Positions 1 to 9,021 of a DNA stretch of 45,140 nt are shown here, in pieces. The position numbers were made by a program, and so were the translations under genes. The notes below the pieces were generated by a model, which was not told the DNA's origin, searched no databases, and was given only the letters and a program-made list of their open reading frames with translations. Position 1 is the first letter of the stretch. The number at the start of each line of letters is the position of its first letter. The DNA is from Caldilineaceae bacterium bin5 (GTDB lineage Bacteria; Chloroflexota; Anaerolineae; Caldilineales; Caldilineaceae), in contig MPML01000038.1 of the NCBI GenBank assembly GCA_002238445.1, forward strand, positions 1 to 45,140. The letters are read 5' to 3'.

Positions 1-59
1 TCCCGCTAGTGCGGAGTCTGCACACCGACCCCAGATTGCGCACGGAAGCTATACAATAC

Positions 60-89
60 TTGACTTTTTCGCGAGTTTGACGGTATACT
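60..89 (+). promoter_or_regulatory. Sigma70-type promoter for the first transporter operon
   Basis: A -35 box TTGACT (60-65) and a -10 box TATACT (84-89) are separated by 18 bp, close to consensus. They lie 80 bp upstream of the first solute-binding protein, so transcription would start near position 96 and leave a leader of about 70 nt. No gene is visible in positions 1-59. Confidence 0.6.
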
Positions 90-168
90 TGCGCCGGAAT
101 TCAATTCCACCCCAGAAGCAACAAGTGAATATCTGCATTCCCTCAACCCAACAAGGAGACCTTTGAAG

Positions 169-1860
169 ATGAAAAGATTCGCTCCGTTATTTGCGCTGTT
201 TGCAGTCCTAGTCATGTTGACTGCGGCCGGCTGCGTTGCGCCCGCGGCGCCGGCGTCAGAGATGGCCGAAGAGGAGATGATGGAGGTTGTCAGCACAGGC
301 GGCGTTACTCTGCCTGACGACGCTGCGCCTCTTGACCAGCAGGTGTTCCGCTCTGCCGGTATTGAAGGCAAGCATTTTGACACGATGCGTAATGAGTACG
401 AGGGCTTCGCCTATGAGGCGACGATCGAGCAGTTGGCCAAGATGGGTCCGGAAGGCGATTGGCATCCGGCCGCGGCCGACAGCTGGGAGCTTTCCGAGGA
501 TGGCCGTACGTGGACATTCCACCTTCGCCAGGACGCCAAGTGGAGCGACGGCGTGCCGGTCACCGCGGATGACTGGGTTTACAGCTTCCGCCGCTACCTG
601 AACCCGGAGATGGCCAACGTTTATTCCTGGTTCCTATTTGACCTCGAAAACGGTGAAGCCTACAACAAGGGTGAAGTGGACGTCGAAGAGTTGGGTGTGA
701 AGAAGATCGACGACTACACTTTCTCGCTCACCACCACGGTGCCGATTCCCTACTATATGTTTAAGATCAACTGGCACGCGGCGCCGGTTCCCCGCCACAT
801 GGTGGAGGAGCACGGTGACGATTGGGCCAACGATCCGGCGACTGCGCCGAGCAACGGCCCCTACCGTATCGCCGAGTGGAACCGGGGCAAAAACGTGATC
901 TTCACGCCAAATCCGCATTACACGGGACCCTATCCGGCGACATTTGAACAGCGAGTTCAGGTGATCATCCCAGAGGTCGGCGCACCGTTGCTGCAGATGT
1001 ATCAGGCCGGCGATATCGATGGCGGGGTCGGCGTGACCGGCGACGACCTTGTGCAGGTGCTGGCGGATCCGCAACTGAGCCAAGAGGCTTACATCAGCGT
1101 GATGAACCGCGGCGTCTACATTTATATGAACCAGCGCACGCCGCCCTTTGACAACATCCTGGTGCGCCAGGCGTTCGCGCACGCAGTAGACCGCACATCC
1201 CTGTGCGACAACGTTATGCGGGGCACCTGCATTCCCGCGCACGGCTTCCTGCCCAAGGACTTCCCGTGCGAGCGCAATGACGACCCCGAGTTGATCGCGT
1301 TCCAGAACTACGATCCGGAACTGGCTGCGGACCTGATGGCGCAGGCCGGCTACCCCGGCGGCGAGGGCTTCCCGGAGCTGACGATCTATACCAAAGAGGG
1401 TGAGTTCATCCGCGAGGCCGAGGCGATCCAGCGTATGTTGGCCGACAACCTGGGCGTTACACTCACACCGCAGAATGTCGAGCGCGCCTACTATGTCGAC
1501 CAGATGCGCAACGGCGAGCTGAAAGTCGCGCTCAATCGCTGGGGCGCAGACTTCATCGATCCGAGCAACTTCGTGGACTGGTGGGACGATCCGGCTGCCT
1601 CCTACTTCACCGGCTGGACCGACGAAGAGTACCGCAACCTGATCGACACGGCCCGTCCGATGGCGATGTCGACCGAGCGCTGCGACCTCTATCACGACGC
1701 CCTCAAGATCCTGGCGCGTGACGCGATCGGCGTTTTCGTAATGAACCCGGTACAGGCTGTCCTGTACAAGGACTACGTTTCAGGGCTGACCCTCACGGAC
1801 GACGGCACACTTGGCGTCTACAACATGATGCTCCTGGACAGCGCCTACGTTAAAGAGTAG
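169..1860 (+). CDS. ABC transporter solute-binding lipoprotein, family 5 (SBP1)
   Basis: Extracytoplasmic binding lipoprotein of a DppA/OppA-type (family 5) ABC importer. The 563-aa product starts with a Sec lipoprotein signal: Lys-Arg, a hydrophobic core, then lipobox TAAGC with Cys22 as the lipidation site, followed by an Ala/Pro and acidic linker. The body has family-5 hallmarks such as the WSDGVPVTADDWVYSF segment and a late RQAFAHAVDR segment. I chose ATG 169 because GGAG at 155-158 is 10 nt upstream; an in-frame TTG at 163 would be too close to it. Permeases B and C follow, so this is the operon's receptor. Such proteins bind peptides, but related ones bind oligosaccharides or opines; the ligand cannot be read here. 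Confidence 0.93.
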   Translation: MKRFAPLFALFAVLVMLTAAGCVAPAAPASEMAEEEMMEVVSTGGVTLPDDAAPLDQQVFRSAGIEGKHFDTMRNEYEGFAYEATIEQLAKMGPEGDWHPAAADSWELSEDGRTWTFHLRQDAKWSDGVPVTADDWVYSFRRYLNPEMANVYSWFLFDLENGEAYNKGEVDVEELGVKKIDDYTFSLTTTVPIPYYMFKINWHAAPVPRHMVEEHGDDWANDPATAPSNGPYRIAEWNRGKNVIFTPNPHYTGPYPATFEQRVQVIIPEVGAPLLQMYQAGDIDGGVGVTGDDLVQVLADPQLSQEAYISVMNRGVYIYMNQRTPPFDNILVRQAFAHAVDRTSLCDNVMRGTCIPAHGFLPKDFPCERNDDPELIAFQNYDPELAADLMAQAGYPGGEGFPELTIYTKEGEFIREAEAIQRMLADNLGVTLTPQNVERAYYVDQMRNGELKVALNRWGADFIDPSNFVDWWDDPAASYFTGWTDEEYRNLIDTARPMAMSTERCDLYHDALKILARDAIGVFVMNPVQAVLYKDYVSGLTLTDDGTLGVYNMMLLDSAYVKE

Positions 1861-1870
1861 AAATTCAAGG

Positions 1871-1911
1871 TTGGAGGAGCGGGAGTGATGAATCCATTCT
1901 CGCTCCTCCAA
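1871..1911 (+). promoter_or_regulatory. Intercistronic hairpin after SBP1
   Basis: A 17-bp stem (1871-1887 with 1895-1911, two G-U pairs) encloses a 7-nt loop, 10 nt after the SBP1 stop codon. No U-tract follows, so it looks less like a strong terminator than a 3'-end stabiliser that would let the receptor be made in excess over the permeases, as known for other binding-protein operons. Confidence 0.6.
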
Positions 1912-2001
1912 GTCTGTGCACTTCGTTCGTCGTCATTACGTAACTCTGAGTTTTGCATGACCAGCTGCATGAAACTCTCCTCTCAATAGACGGAGGCCCG
2001 G

Positions 2002-2943
2002 ATGGCGCGCTATGTGCTGGGACGCTTCTTTGGCATTATTGGCGTCCTTTTTATTGTATCGATCATGATCTTTCTCATGATTCACTCCATTCCGGGCGGC
2101 CCGTTCGATGCAATGCCGACGACATCCGAGTTTCGAGAAATCCCTGAACACATCCGTGAGCAGCTGATGGCCAAGTACGGCCTCGACAAGCCGCTGTATG
2201 TTCAGTATTTGCGTTACATGTGGGCAGCACTGCGGGGCGACTTCGGTATCTCCTTCCGCTATGGGGAGCCGGTCACGGATTTCATCAGCCGCTCCTGGCC
2301 TGCAACTGCGCAGCTGGGACTGTCGGCGATGGCGATAGGAATACCGATCGGCATCGGTTTGGGAATCCTGGCCGCGCTGCGCCCCAATACCTGGTTGGAC
2401 TATCTCACCAACGTTGTTGTAATCACAACCTTTGTCACCCCGGTCTTTGTTGTCGCCATTATGAGCATCATCATCTTCGCGGTGGTTTTGCAATGGCTTC
2501 CTTCCGGCGGTTGGGGAGAACCCAATCAGTGGATCCTGCCCACCGCTGTCTATGCGCTCGGCCAGATCGGCGGCATGGCCCGCTTCACGCGTTCCAGCAT
2601 GGTGGACGCGATGCAGGCGGAGTATGTTCGCACTGCGAGGGCCAAGGGGCTGCAGGAACGGGCGGTGGTGTTTCGCCATGCTTTTCGTGCGGCGTCGCTG
2701 CCACTTATCACACTGCTGGGGCCGATGGTGGTCAACCTGCTGCTGGGTTCGTTCTTCATTGAAGCGATATTCCGCATACCGGGCATTGGTGGCCAAATAA
2801 CCCTGGCCCTCTATAATCGGGATTACCCGGTGATCATGGCGCTGATCCTGCTGTGGACCTTAGCCATTGCCATAGCCTACCTTGTCACCGACCTGCTCTA
2901 CGGCGTGGTCGACCCGCGCATACGTGTCGGCGGAACCATGTGA
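2002..2943 (+). CDS. ABC transporter permease, DppB/OppB type (transporter 1)
   Basis: First inner-membrane permease of transporter 1, 313 aa, the usual DppB length. It opens with a membrane segment (about residues 8-30), then the conserved periplasmic-loop region with YGLDKPLYVQYLRYM. About five more hydrophobic segments follow, and the cytoplasmic EAA-type loop EYVRTARAKGLQERAVVFRH contacts the ATPase. The end DLLYGVVDPRIRVG is typical of the family. ATG 2002 is preceded by CGGAGG at 1991-1996. It lies 141 nt after SBP1, across the hairpin, and is followed at once by permease C. No ATPase gene follows, so the nucleotide-binding subunits must be encoded elsewhere. Confidence 0.93.
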   Translation: MARYVLGRFFGIIGVLFIVSIMIFLMIHSIPGGPFDAMPTTSEFREIPEHIREQLMAKYGLDKPLYVQYLRYMWAALRGDFGISFRYGEPVTDFISRSWPATAQLGLSAMAIGIPIGIGLGILAALRPNTWLDYLTNVVVITTFVTPVFVVAIMSIIIFAVVLQWLPSGGWGEPNQWILPTAVYALGQIGGMARFTRSSMVDAMQAEYVRTARAKGLQERAVVFRHAFRAASLPLITLLGPMVVNLLLGSFFIEAIFRIPGIGGQITLALYNRDYPVIMALILLWTLAIAIAYLVTDLLYGVVDPRIRVGGTM

Positions 2944-2983
2944 ATCGCGCCTGAGATCACAACAGACGCGAAGGAGAATTACC

Positions 2984-3907
2984 ATTTCCACCTCTTCGGC
3001 GAAGCAGAATGGTGACCGCCTCAGCGCCTCTGCACAGGCTGCTGCTCTGGCCCTCGACCTGAACTCGCGGCCTCGCAACCTGTGGGGGGACGCGGCCAGG
3101 CGATTTTCGCGCAATCTGCTGGCCATGATTTCTCTGTCTTTCGTCCTGCTTCTCATCTTCCTGGCCCTGTTCGCCAACGTGCTGGCGCCGGAGGGCTATG
3201 ACTTCCAGCAATACGACAAGACGTGGCTCTTCCCCTCGCTTGAACATCCGATGGGCACAGATCCCTTCGGTCGCGACATTCTGACGCGCGTCATCTACGG
3301 CGCGCGTATTTCGCTGGCGATTGGCTTTATCAGCAATTTCATCGCCCTTGCCATCGGCCTCCCATTTGGGGCGGCCGCGGCCTGGTACGGCGGCGCGGTC
3401 GACTTTGTTCTGATTCGTATCATTGAAATCATCAACTCTGTTCCCAATTTGTTGTTGGGCATTCTGATCATCAGCGTTTTGGGGCCGGGCTTTCGCAACG
3501 TCCTCTTTGTATTCGCGGTCACCGGCTGGATGGGTATTGCGCGCCTGGTGCGGGGTCAGTTTCTCTCCCTGCGCGAACAGGACTATGTACTGGCTGCGAC
3601 CTGTATTGGCGTACCCGACTATCGCATCATCATCCGCCATCTGTTGCCGAACACGATGTCTCCCATTATCGTCAGCGTGACGTTGGGCATCCCCGGCGCG
3701 ATTCTGGGCGAGTCCGGCCTGAGTTTTCTGGGGATTGGCATAAACCCGCCGCTTCCCAGCTGGGGGCGCATGCTCAATGACTATCTCAGCGCGATCCAGT
3801 CGCACTGGTATCTGGCATTTTTCCCCGGGTTAATGATCGCGCTGGCCATGTACGCTTTTACGCTGATGGGGGATGGGCTTCAGGACGCACTGGACCCCAC
3901 CAAGTAG
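2984..3907 (+). CDS. ABC transporter permease, DppC/OppC type (transporter 1); probable ATT start
   Basis: Second permease of transporter 1, about 307 aa from the chosen start. It has a polar N-terminal tail, a first membrane segment (LLAMISLSFVLLLIFLALFANVLAP region), the DppC signature HPMGTDPFGRDILTRVIYGAR, the EAA-type loop QDYVLAATCIGVPDYRIIIR, and the late GESGLSFLGIGINPP motif. The start is odd. The frame is open back to ATG 2882 inside permease B, but the only good ribosome site, AAGGAG at 2971-2976, sits 7 nt before ATT 2984. No in-frame ATG, GTG or TTG lies between that site and the first membrane helix. Alternatives are GTG 2924 or a sequencing error in an ATG. Confidence 0.88.
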   Translation: MSTSSAKQNGDRLSASAQAAALALDLNSRPRNLWGDAARRFSRNLLAMISLSFVLLLIFLALFANVLAPEGYDFQQYDKTWLFPSLEHPMGTDPFGRDILTRVIYGARISLAIGFISNFIALAIGLPFGAAAAWYGGAVDFVLIRIIEIINSVPNLLLGILIISVLGPGFRNVLFVFAVTGWMGIARLVRGQFLSLREQDYVLAATCIGVPDYRIIIRHLLPNTMSPIIVSVTLGIPGAILGESGLSFLGIGINPPLPSWGRMLNDYLSAIQSHWYLAFFPGLMIALAMYAFTLMGDGLQDALDPTK

Positions 3908-3992
3908 GCATTCCGAGACCAAGATTCTTAGCCAGGCCTTCCCCGTCTCACCACAGCCAAGTCTTTAGACGTTTCATCTTGCGAGTGACCCA

Positions 3993-5234
3993 GTGGACAA
4001 GAGCCTCGACGAGCCGGAGATCTCCTCATTCGGCCAGCTGCGCGCTGATATTCCCCTGACGAGCAATTATATCTATCTGAACAGCTGCACATTTGGACCG
4101 GTTCTGCAATCGGTCCAAAGCTGCATGGCGGCCGCTTTACGGGCTGAGAACGAGGAGATCATCGCCATACGGGGCAAGGCGCCGGGCGTTCGTTTCTACG
4201 GCGAAGCCGAAAAAGCCAGACACTCAGTGGCAGAGATGCTTGGCGCGGATGCCGAAGATGTGGCTTGGGTCTCCAATACCACCACCGCCTCGCGGCTGGC
4301 GATCTCGAGCATTGACTGGCAGGCGGGCGACAAGCTGGCGGTGACCGACGTCGAGCATCTGAGCACGCATCGGGCGGCGCGGGGGCTGGCGCAGGAGCGG
4401 GATGTGAAAGTCACTGTCATTGGTTCAGCAGAACCCGGGAACTCCTCTGACGGGTCCTGCGGGCCTTCCTACGACGGACCTGACTTTTTCCTGGAGCAGC
4501 TGGACAGACTGCTGACACCGGCGCATAGGTTGCTGGTGATGAGCCATGTGTCCAACATCGACGGCCGCCGACTGCCTGTAACCGAAGCTGCGCGCATGGC
4601 GCGGGCACGCGGGGTCAAGACACTGGTGGACGGCGCGCAGTCTCTTGGGTTATTTGCGGTAAATGTACAGGAGATCGGAGCCGAGTTCTACAGTGGCTCT
4701 GTCCACAAGTGGATGATGGGGCCGCCCGGAATTGGCTTTCTGGCAGTTTCGGGCGAGGGCAAACGGGGGTACAATCCTTTTCAACTCCCTCGCCCTCTAG
4801 ACGCCAAGGGGGGAATTGACTACAGCCAGATGACGGCCGCGGCTCTCACCGAGTTGGGGACGCCCAATTACGCCTTGCGAATCGGCGCCGGCGCGTGTGT
4901 AGAGACGGTGCAGCGCATCGGCCTGGAAAGAATAGAAGCGCACTGTCGCCTGCTGACCGAGCAGCTGCGCGCCGGTCTGCAGCGAGTGGCGGGCGTCCAC
5001 GTCGCCAGTCCGGACGCCTGGGAGAATTCATCAAGTGTTACGACAGTTCAGCTAGACGAGGGGACGCCGGCGCGCTGCCAGCAGTTTGTCGAGCGCCTGT
5101 TGGATGACTTTCGCATCGTCGTGAAGTTCCGCCCGGAGATCTGCGGTGTGCGCATTGGCGTTGCCGCTTTCAATACGGCGGATGAGATTGAGCAGCTTCT
5201 GACGGCAGTGGCCCGCCTGGTGCCACAAGTCTAA
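3993..5234 (+). CDS. PLP-dependent class V aminotransferase family protein (cysteine desulfurase/epimerase-like)
   Basis: Fold-type I PLP enzyme, 413 aa. The early LNSCTFGP segment and SNTTTASRLAI correspond to the cofactor phosphate-binding N-terminal region. VDGAQSLG (Asp near residue 213) would pair with the pyridine nitrogen, and SGSVHKWMMGPPG carries the Schiff-base lysine, Lys239. The family includes cysteine desulfurases, isopenicillin-N epimerase-like enzymes and transaminases; nothing visible separates these, but a metabolic role fits better than Fe-S assembly because no isc/suf gene is near. The start is GTG 3993 with only a weak ribosome site. It lies 85 nt after permease C and 27 nt before the next gene, in the same direction, so it probably belongs to transporter operon 1. 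Confidence 0.88.
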   Translation: MDKSLDEPEISSFGQLRADIPLTSNYIYLNSCTFGPVLQSVQSCMAAALRAENEEIIAIRGKAPGVRFYGEAEKARHSVAEMLGADAEDVAWVSNTTTASRLAISSIDWQAGDKLAVTDVEHLSTHRAARGLAQERDVKVTVIGSAEPGNSSDGSCGPSYDGPDFFLEQLDRLLTPAHRLLVMSHVSNIDGRRLPVTEAARMARARGVKTLVDGAQSLGLFAVNVQEIGAEFYSGSVHKWMMGPPGIGFLAVSGEGKRGYNPFQLPRPLDAKGGIDYSQMTAAALTELGTPNYALRIGAGACVETVQRIGLERIEAHCRLLTEQLRAGLQRVAGVHVASPDAWENSSSVTTVQLDEGTPARCQQFVERLLDDFRIVVKFRPEICGVRIGVAAFNTADEIEQLLTAVARLVPQV

Positions 5235-5261
5235 ACCCACGAGAGGACAATTGAACCGATC

Positions 5262-7025
5262 ATGCCTGCAACAAGAAACAACGCACCGATAATTTCGATA
5301 GACACGCCGACGCCTCCTCCCTATTGGGCTCTGCTGGAGTGGGAACTGATTCGCAACCAGACTGCGGCCGTCGAGGAGTTCTACGCCCGCTATTTTGACG
5401 AGCGCGGGTATCTTCTTTGTGTTCCCCGCTGGGGCGGCGATGACGGGCCGGATGACGCAGCCGAAAATCTGGCGGGATGGACTATGCTGCACGCGCTGGG
5501 GGGGCCGGATAAGGTTCTGGAGCTGTATAAGAAGGGCTGGGAGGGCCATCTGCGCCAGTACACTGAGGCCAAGACTGTCGAAGTGCCGTTTGCACGCGAC
5601 GGCATGTACTACAAAGAGTTTCCGGTCATGTTTGACTGGATGCACAACGGTGAGGGTTTTTCGGTTTTCTTCCTACAGCCGTTGTCGGACCCTTATAACC
5701 ACCTGGCGCGGCAGCGAATGGAACGCTTTGCCGGCTTCTATATGGGCACCGATCCGCAAGCTCACAATTATGACCCAGAACACCGCGTCATTCGCAGCAT
5801 GTTCAACGGCAGCCGAGGCCCGATGATGCGGAAGTCGACCGGCCTCGACTGGGCCGGTGATTCGCTTGAAATCGAAGGGCGCTTCAAGCCTGGTCACGGC
5901 GAGCGCAGCTACGCCGAAATGGTGGCCCACTTTGAGGAGTACAACGACGTGGTCGGCGACCACCCGCTCAATCTGTCGACGACGACGCTGGCATTCAACG
6001 CCTACATGCAGACCGGGGACACCGAGTACAAGGACTGGCTGATCGACTACATTGACGCCTGGTGCGAACGGACGGCGGCAAACGAAGGCATCGTCCCCAC
6101 CAATATCGGATTGGACGGCACCATTGGCGGCGCCTGTGACTGCAAGTGGTACGGCGGAGTCTATGGCTGGGGATTTACGGTAACGGTGCCGCAGACGGGC
6201 GAACTGGCGCACCGGCCGTTCTTCCTGCACCGTGTGCACTATGGCTTTGGCAACGGGCTGCTGATGACCGGCGACCAGCGTTATGTGGACACGTGGCGCG
6301 GCGTCATCGACAACGTAAACGCCAACAGCAAGACGGAGGGCGGGCAGACGCTCTATCCCCACATGCACGGTGACGAGGGCTGGTATGACTACACACCGGA
6401 GCCGTTCAATACGGGGGCGCGGGAGGTGTACTACTGGTCGATGGACCGGTCGGACTTGACGCGCGTGCAGGAGGACGAGTGGATACGTTTTCTGGAAGGA
6501 GACAACCAGGACTTTCCGGTCACTGCGCTGCTAGAGGATCTGAAGGAGGTGCGAACGAGAATGTTGAAGGTGCGCTCCGACAGCACTTCGCCGGATACGC
6601 GCATGTCTGACGACATGAACGGCTTCAATCCGGCTATGGTGAGCCGGCTGACAGAGCTCATGCTGGGCGGCCTGCCCACGGAGCGGCTGGGCTTTCCTCT
6701 CCACAGTCGCGTGCGCTACTTCAATCCGACGCGGCAGAGGGCCGGCATGCCGGAAGATGTTGGCGCGCTTGTCGAAAGCTTAAGTGACGACAAGATGACG
6801 CTGACGTTGGTTAATACTGACCAGCTTAAGTCGCGCACAGTTGTCGTCCAAGGGGGCGCTTACGGCGAGCATCAGTTCGAGAGCGTAGACCACGACGGCG
6901 TAACGACTGCCATTGATGGCGACAACTTCACGGTGCGGCTAGGGCCGGGCTGCGGCAGCAGACTGCAGATCCGGATGACTCGCTATGCCAATCAGCCAAC
7001 TTGCGCTTTCCCCTGGGAAAGATAG
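5262..7025 (+). CDS. Unrecognised 587-aa protein, possible (alpha/alpha)-barrel carbohydrate-active enzyme
   Basis: I do not recognise a named family with certainty. The protein is soluble with no signal peptide, rich in Trp, Tyr, Asp and Gly. It has conserved-looking blocks such as RWGGDDGPDDAAEN (about 52-65), FDWMHNGEG (about 125-133), TGDTEYKDWLIDYIDAW (about 252-268) and HMHGDEGWYDYTPEPF (about 368-383), then a C-terminal beta-rich part from about residue 480. Repeated helix pairs with TGD(xx)Y resemble (alpha/alpha)6-toroid glycosidases and lyases. That, and the two sulfatases directly downstream, suggest glycan processing in the cytoplasm; this is inference from pattern only. ATG 5262 has GAGAGGA at 5241-5247, rather far upstream. 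Confidence 0.6.
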   Translation: MPATRNNAPIISIDTPTPPPYWALLEWELIRNQTAAVEEFYARYFDERGYLLCVPRWGGDDGPDDAAENLAGWTMLHALGGPDKVLELYKKGWEGHLRQYTEAKTVEVPFARDGMYYKEFPVMFDWMHNGEGFSVFFLQPLSDPYNHLARQRMERFAGFYMGTDPQAHNYDPEHRVIRSMFNGSRGPMMRKSTGLDWAGDSLEIEGRFKPGHGERSYAEMVAHFEEYNDVVGDHPLNLSTTTLAFNAYMQTGDTEYKDWLIDYIDAWCERTAANEGIVPTNIGLDGTIGGACDCKWYGGVYGWGFTVTVPQTGELAHRPFFLHRVHYGFGNGLLMTGDQRYVDTWRGVIDNVNANSKTEGGQTLYPHMHGDEGWYDYTPEPFNTGAREVYYWSMDRSDLTRVQEDEWIRFLEGDNQDFPVTALLEDLKEVRTRMLKVRSDSTSPDTRMSDDMNGFNPAMVSRLTELMLGGLPTERLGFPLHSRVRYFNPTRQRAGMPEDVGALVESLSDDKMTLTLVNTDQLKSRTVVVQGGAYGEHQFESVDHDGVTTAIDGDNFTVRLGPGCGSRLQIRMTRYANQPTCAFPWER

Positions 7026-7125
7026 GCGGATTCTGAAATACAGGCGAGTCGGTTTTGTCAGACGTAGGCCCATAGACTGATAAGCTGGCGTGCGCTCTGC
7101 CCTTTCAGCTAGCAAGGAGAATTGC

Positions 7126-8628
7126 ATGGCCGACGAGAGCAAACCCAATGTTCTGGTCTTTCTGTGTGACCAGCTGCGAATCGATCTCCTATCCTGCTAT
7201 GCCGATACGATTGTGCGCACGCCGAATATTTCTGCACTGGCGCAGGACTCTTGTGTTTTCGAGCGTGCATATACGCCCAGCGCCATCTGCTCACCGGCGC
7301 GGGCCAGCCTGCTGACGGGGCTCTATCCGCATAGCCACCACATGTTCAACAATTCGACGCCCGGCTATTCCTACTGCGAACATATGCGGCCAGGCGTGGC
7401 GATGATACAGGATTGGGTCGACGAGGAGGGCGAATACGAATCGGCCTGGTTTGGCAAGTGGCACGTCGGCCCGGCGCAGGACCTATTTGACTCCCGCTTC
7501 CACCACACGCAAAGGCCTTACGAAGGCGGTCCCGGATTCCTGACCAGTTCCCACTGGCATCCTAACACGAGGATTGCGCCCCTGGTAGAAAGTGTCGGAC
7601 GCGGCGCGGCGGGCACGTTGGATGTGGGGATGGAGGGCTTTCCGGATGTGGTGGCGGCCCGCTACTCTCAGGATTTCCTACGCAACCGCGACGGGACGAG
7701 GCCTTTCTTCCTGACTTGCTCCTTCCCCGGGCCGCACAGCCCTTGGATGGTCCCAGACGAATGGGGTATTCGGTACGACCCGGATGACATCGAATTGTGG
7801 GCGAATCGCTATGACACTTTTGAAGGAAAACCGACCAACCAGAGAAAGCTGCGCCTGATGCAGGACGTTCGCGGGGAAGATCTCGTTCAGTCCGCCGCGC
7901 GCCCGTTGGCTGATGGGGCAGTCGGACAGACGCAGGAGATGAAGGACCAGGAGTTGAAGGAGTTGCTGGCCTGTTGTTTCTCCTATCTGGAGCTGATCGA
8001 TCAGATGGTAGGTGAGGTGGTGGCAACGCTCAAGGAACTGGATCTGTATGAGGAGACAGCCATCATCTTCACAGCCGATCACGGCGATATGGCCGGTTCG
8101 CATGGCATGATGAACAAGGGCGCGTACATGTATGACGAGATCTACCGCATCCCCCTGCTGGTCAAAAACCCGGGAACCCCGCAACCTAGCCGCAGCGCCG
8201 CATTTGTGCATTTGATGGATATAACCGCGACCTGCCTGCACGTAATGACGGGGTCGGAACAGGAAAGCATGATGGGGCAGACCTTGCACGGCCAGTCGCT
8301 GCTGCCCCTTGTTGAGGGTAAGGGGAATTGGGATCGGGCGATGCACTACGCCGAGTACCACGGCGACTGGTACGGTCATTATTCGGCGCGGATGGTGACC
8401 GACGGCCGCTGGAAGCTGGTGTGGAATCTGACGGATCTGTGCGAGCCGTATGATCTGGAAAACGACCCCCACGAGCTAAGCAACTGTTTTTACAGTCCCG
8501 AATATGAGGATGTGCGCGCCAGATGCTTCGATTATTTGATGGAGGAGGCGCAACGCACGGACGACGCGCAGTTGCGGTTGCTGCTGCCGCAGGTCGAAAT
8601 TGCGGCGCAGGGAGCCGCCGGCCTCTGA
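7126..8628 (+). CDS. Sulfatase (formylglycine type), copy 1
   Basis: Type I sulfatase of the alkaline phosphatase superfamily, 500 aa. The N-terminal PNVLVFLCDQLR block supplies metal ligands. The active-site motif CSPAR (Cys55-Arg59) is the Cys-type sequence that a formylglycine-generating enzyme converts; no such enzyme is in the window. Later FTADHGDMAGSHG (about residue 315) gives the second metal-ligand pair, and WKLVWNLTDLCEPYDLENDPHE is the usual C-terminal subdomain. I chose ATG 7126 because AAGGAG at 7114-7119 precedes it; the open frame extends to GTG 7090. No signal peptide is seen, so it probably acts on imported sulfate esters. A close paralog lies at 9022. Confidence 0.93.
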   Translation: MADESKPNVLVFLCDQLRIDLLSCYADTIVRTPNISALAQDSCVFERAYTPSAICSPARASLLTGLYPHSHHMFNNSTPGYSYCEHMRPGVAMIQDWVDEEGEYESAWFGKWHVGPAQDLFDSRFHHTQRPYEGGPGFLTSSHWHPNTRIAPLVESVGRGAAGTLDVGMEGFPDVVAARYSQDFLRNRDGTRPFFLTCSFPGPHSPWMVPDEWGIRYDPDDIELWANRYDTFEGKPTNQRKLRLMQDVRGEDLVQSAARPLADGAVGQTQEMKDQELKELLACCFSYLELIDQMVGEVVATLKELDLYEETAIIFTADHGDMAGSHGMMNKGAYMYDEIYRIPLLVKNPGTPQPSRSAAFVHLMDITATCLHVMTGSEQESMMGQTLHGQSLLPLVEGKGNWDRAMHYAEYHGDWYGHYSARMVTDGRWKLVWNLTDLCEPYDLENDPHELSNCFYSPEYEDVRARCFDYLMEEAQRTDDAQLRLLLPQVEIAAQGAAGL

Positions 8629-8644
8629 TTCAGACGAAAAGGTG

Positions 8645-8931
8645 ACTACTAAGCCATATACAGTGCCTGTATGGCCCAGACCTTCGGTCACGCCGCCATT
8701 CGGGCTATCTGATCGTGTACTCGTTGGCCGCCGCCTCCTTGGACTGGACGCACCGCTGGAATTACGGCGTACGGTGGACGGGGCATGTTTTTGTAGGGGG
8801 GCGTTGCGGGGGCGCAGCCCCTGCACAAGGGAGGGCCGAAGGCCCGACCGCCCAAAAACAGAGAATGAGGAGAGAGTAAATACCCTTACTCGCCTCATTC
8901 AGGTTCGCAAACCAACTGTGGCTGAGTAGTT
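8645..8931. mobile_element. MITE-like dispersed repeat, copy 1
   Basis: A 287-bp non-coding element between the two sulfatase genes, homologous along its length to 30022-30316. Its ends are imperfect terminal inverted repeats: ACTACTAAGCC at 8645-8655 against GGCTGAGTAGT at 8920-8930, 10 of 11 matching. The two copies differ widely outside a GC-rich core at 8796-8853, which is nearly unchanged. There is no transposase, so it would be non-autonomous. No convincing target-site duplication is visible. It accounts for most of the 393-bp gap between sulfatases. Confidence 0.6.
8796..8853 (+). repeat. GC-rich double-hairpin core repeat, copy 1
   Basis: Two adjacent perfect small hairpins, GGGGC-GCA-GCCCC and GGGCC-GAA-GGCCC, inside copy 1 of the 287-bp element. 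The flanks GTTTTTG and CCAAAAAC can pair to close a larger stem. Near-identical sequence occurs at 13761-13812 and 30181-30240. Confidence 0.75.
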
Positions 8932-9021
8932 ACACGAATAGCAAGTTCCAGCACAGACGTCACTGCTTCATAAGTGCACGCCTGTGCTCGGTCGACGATG
9001 AATACGTGAAAGGCAATTTGT

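Noticed and set aside
634..1695. Long minus-strand open frame (353 codons) opposite SBP1
   Set aside because: Shadow of a high-GC coding gene: His/Arg/Val-rich with no domain pattern, no ribosome site, and fully antisense to a clear gene.
8645..8931. Reading the repeat as a small protein gene (109-codon frame at 8600-8929)
   Set aside because: The frame is not kept in the second copy at 30022-30316, and the conserved parts are structural repeats and inverted ends.
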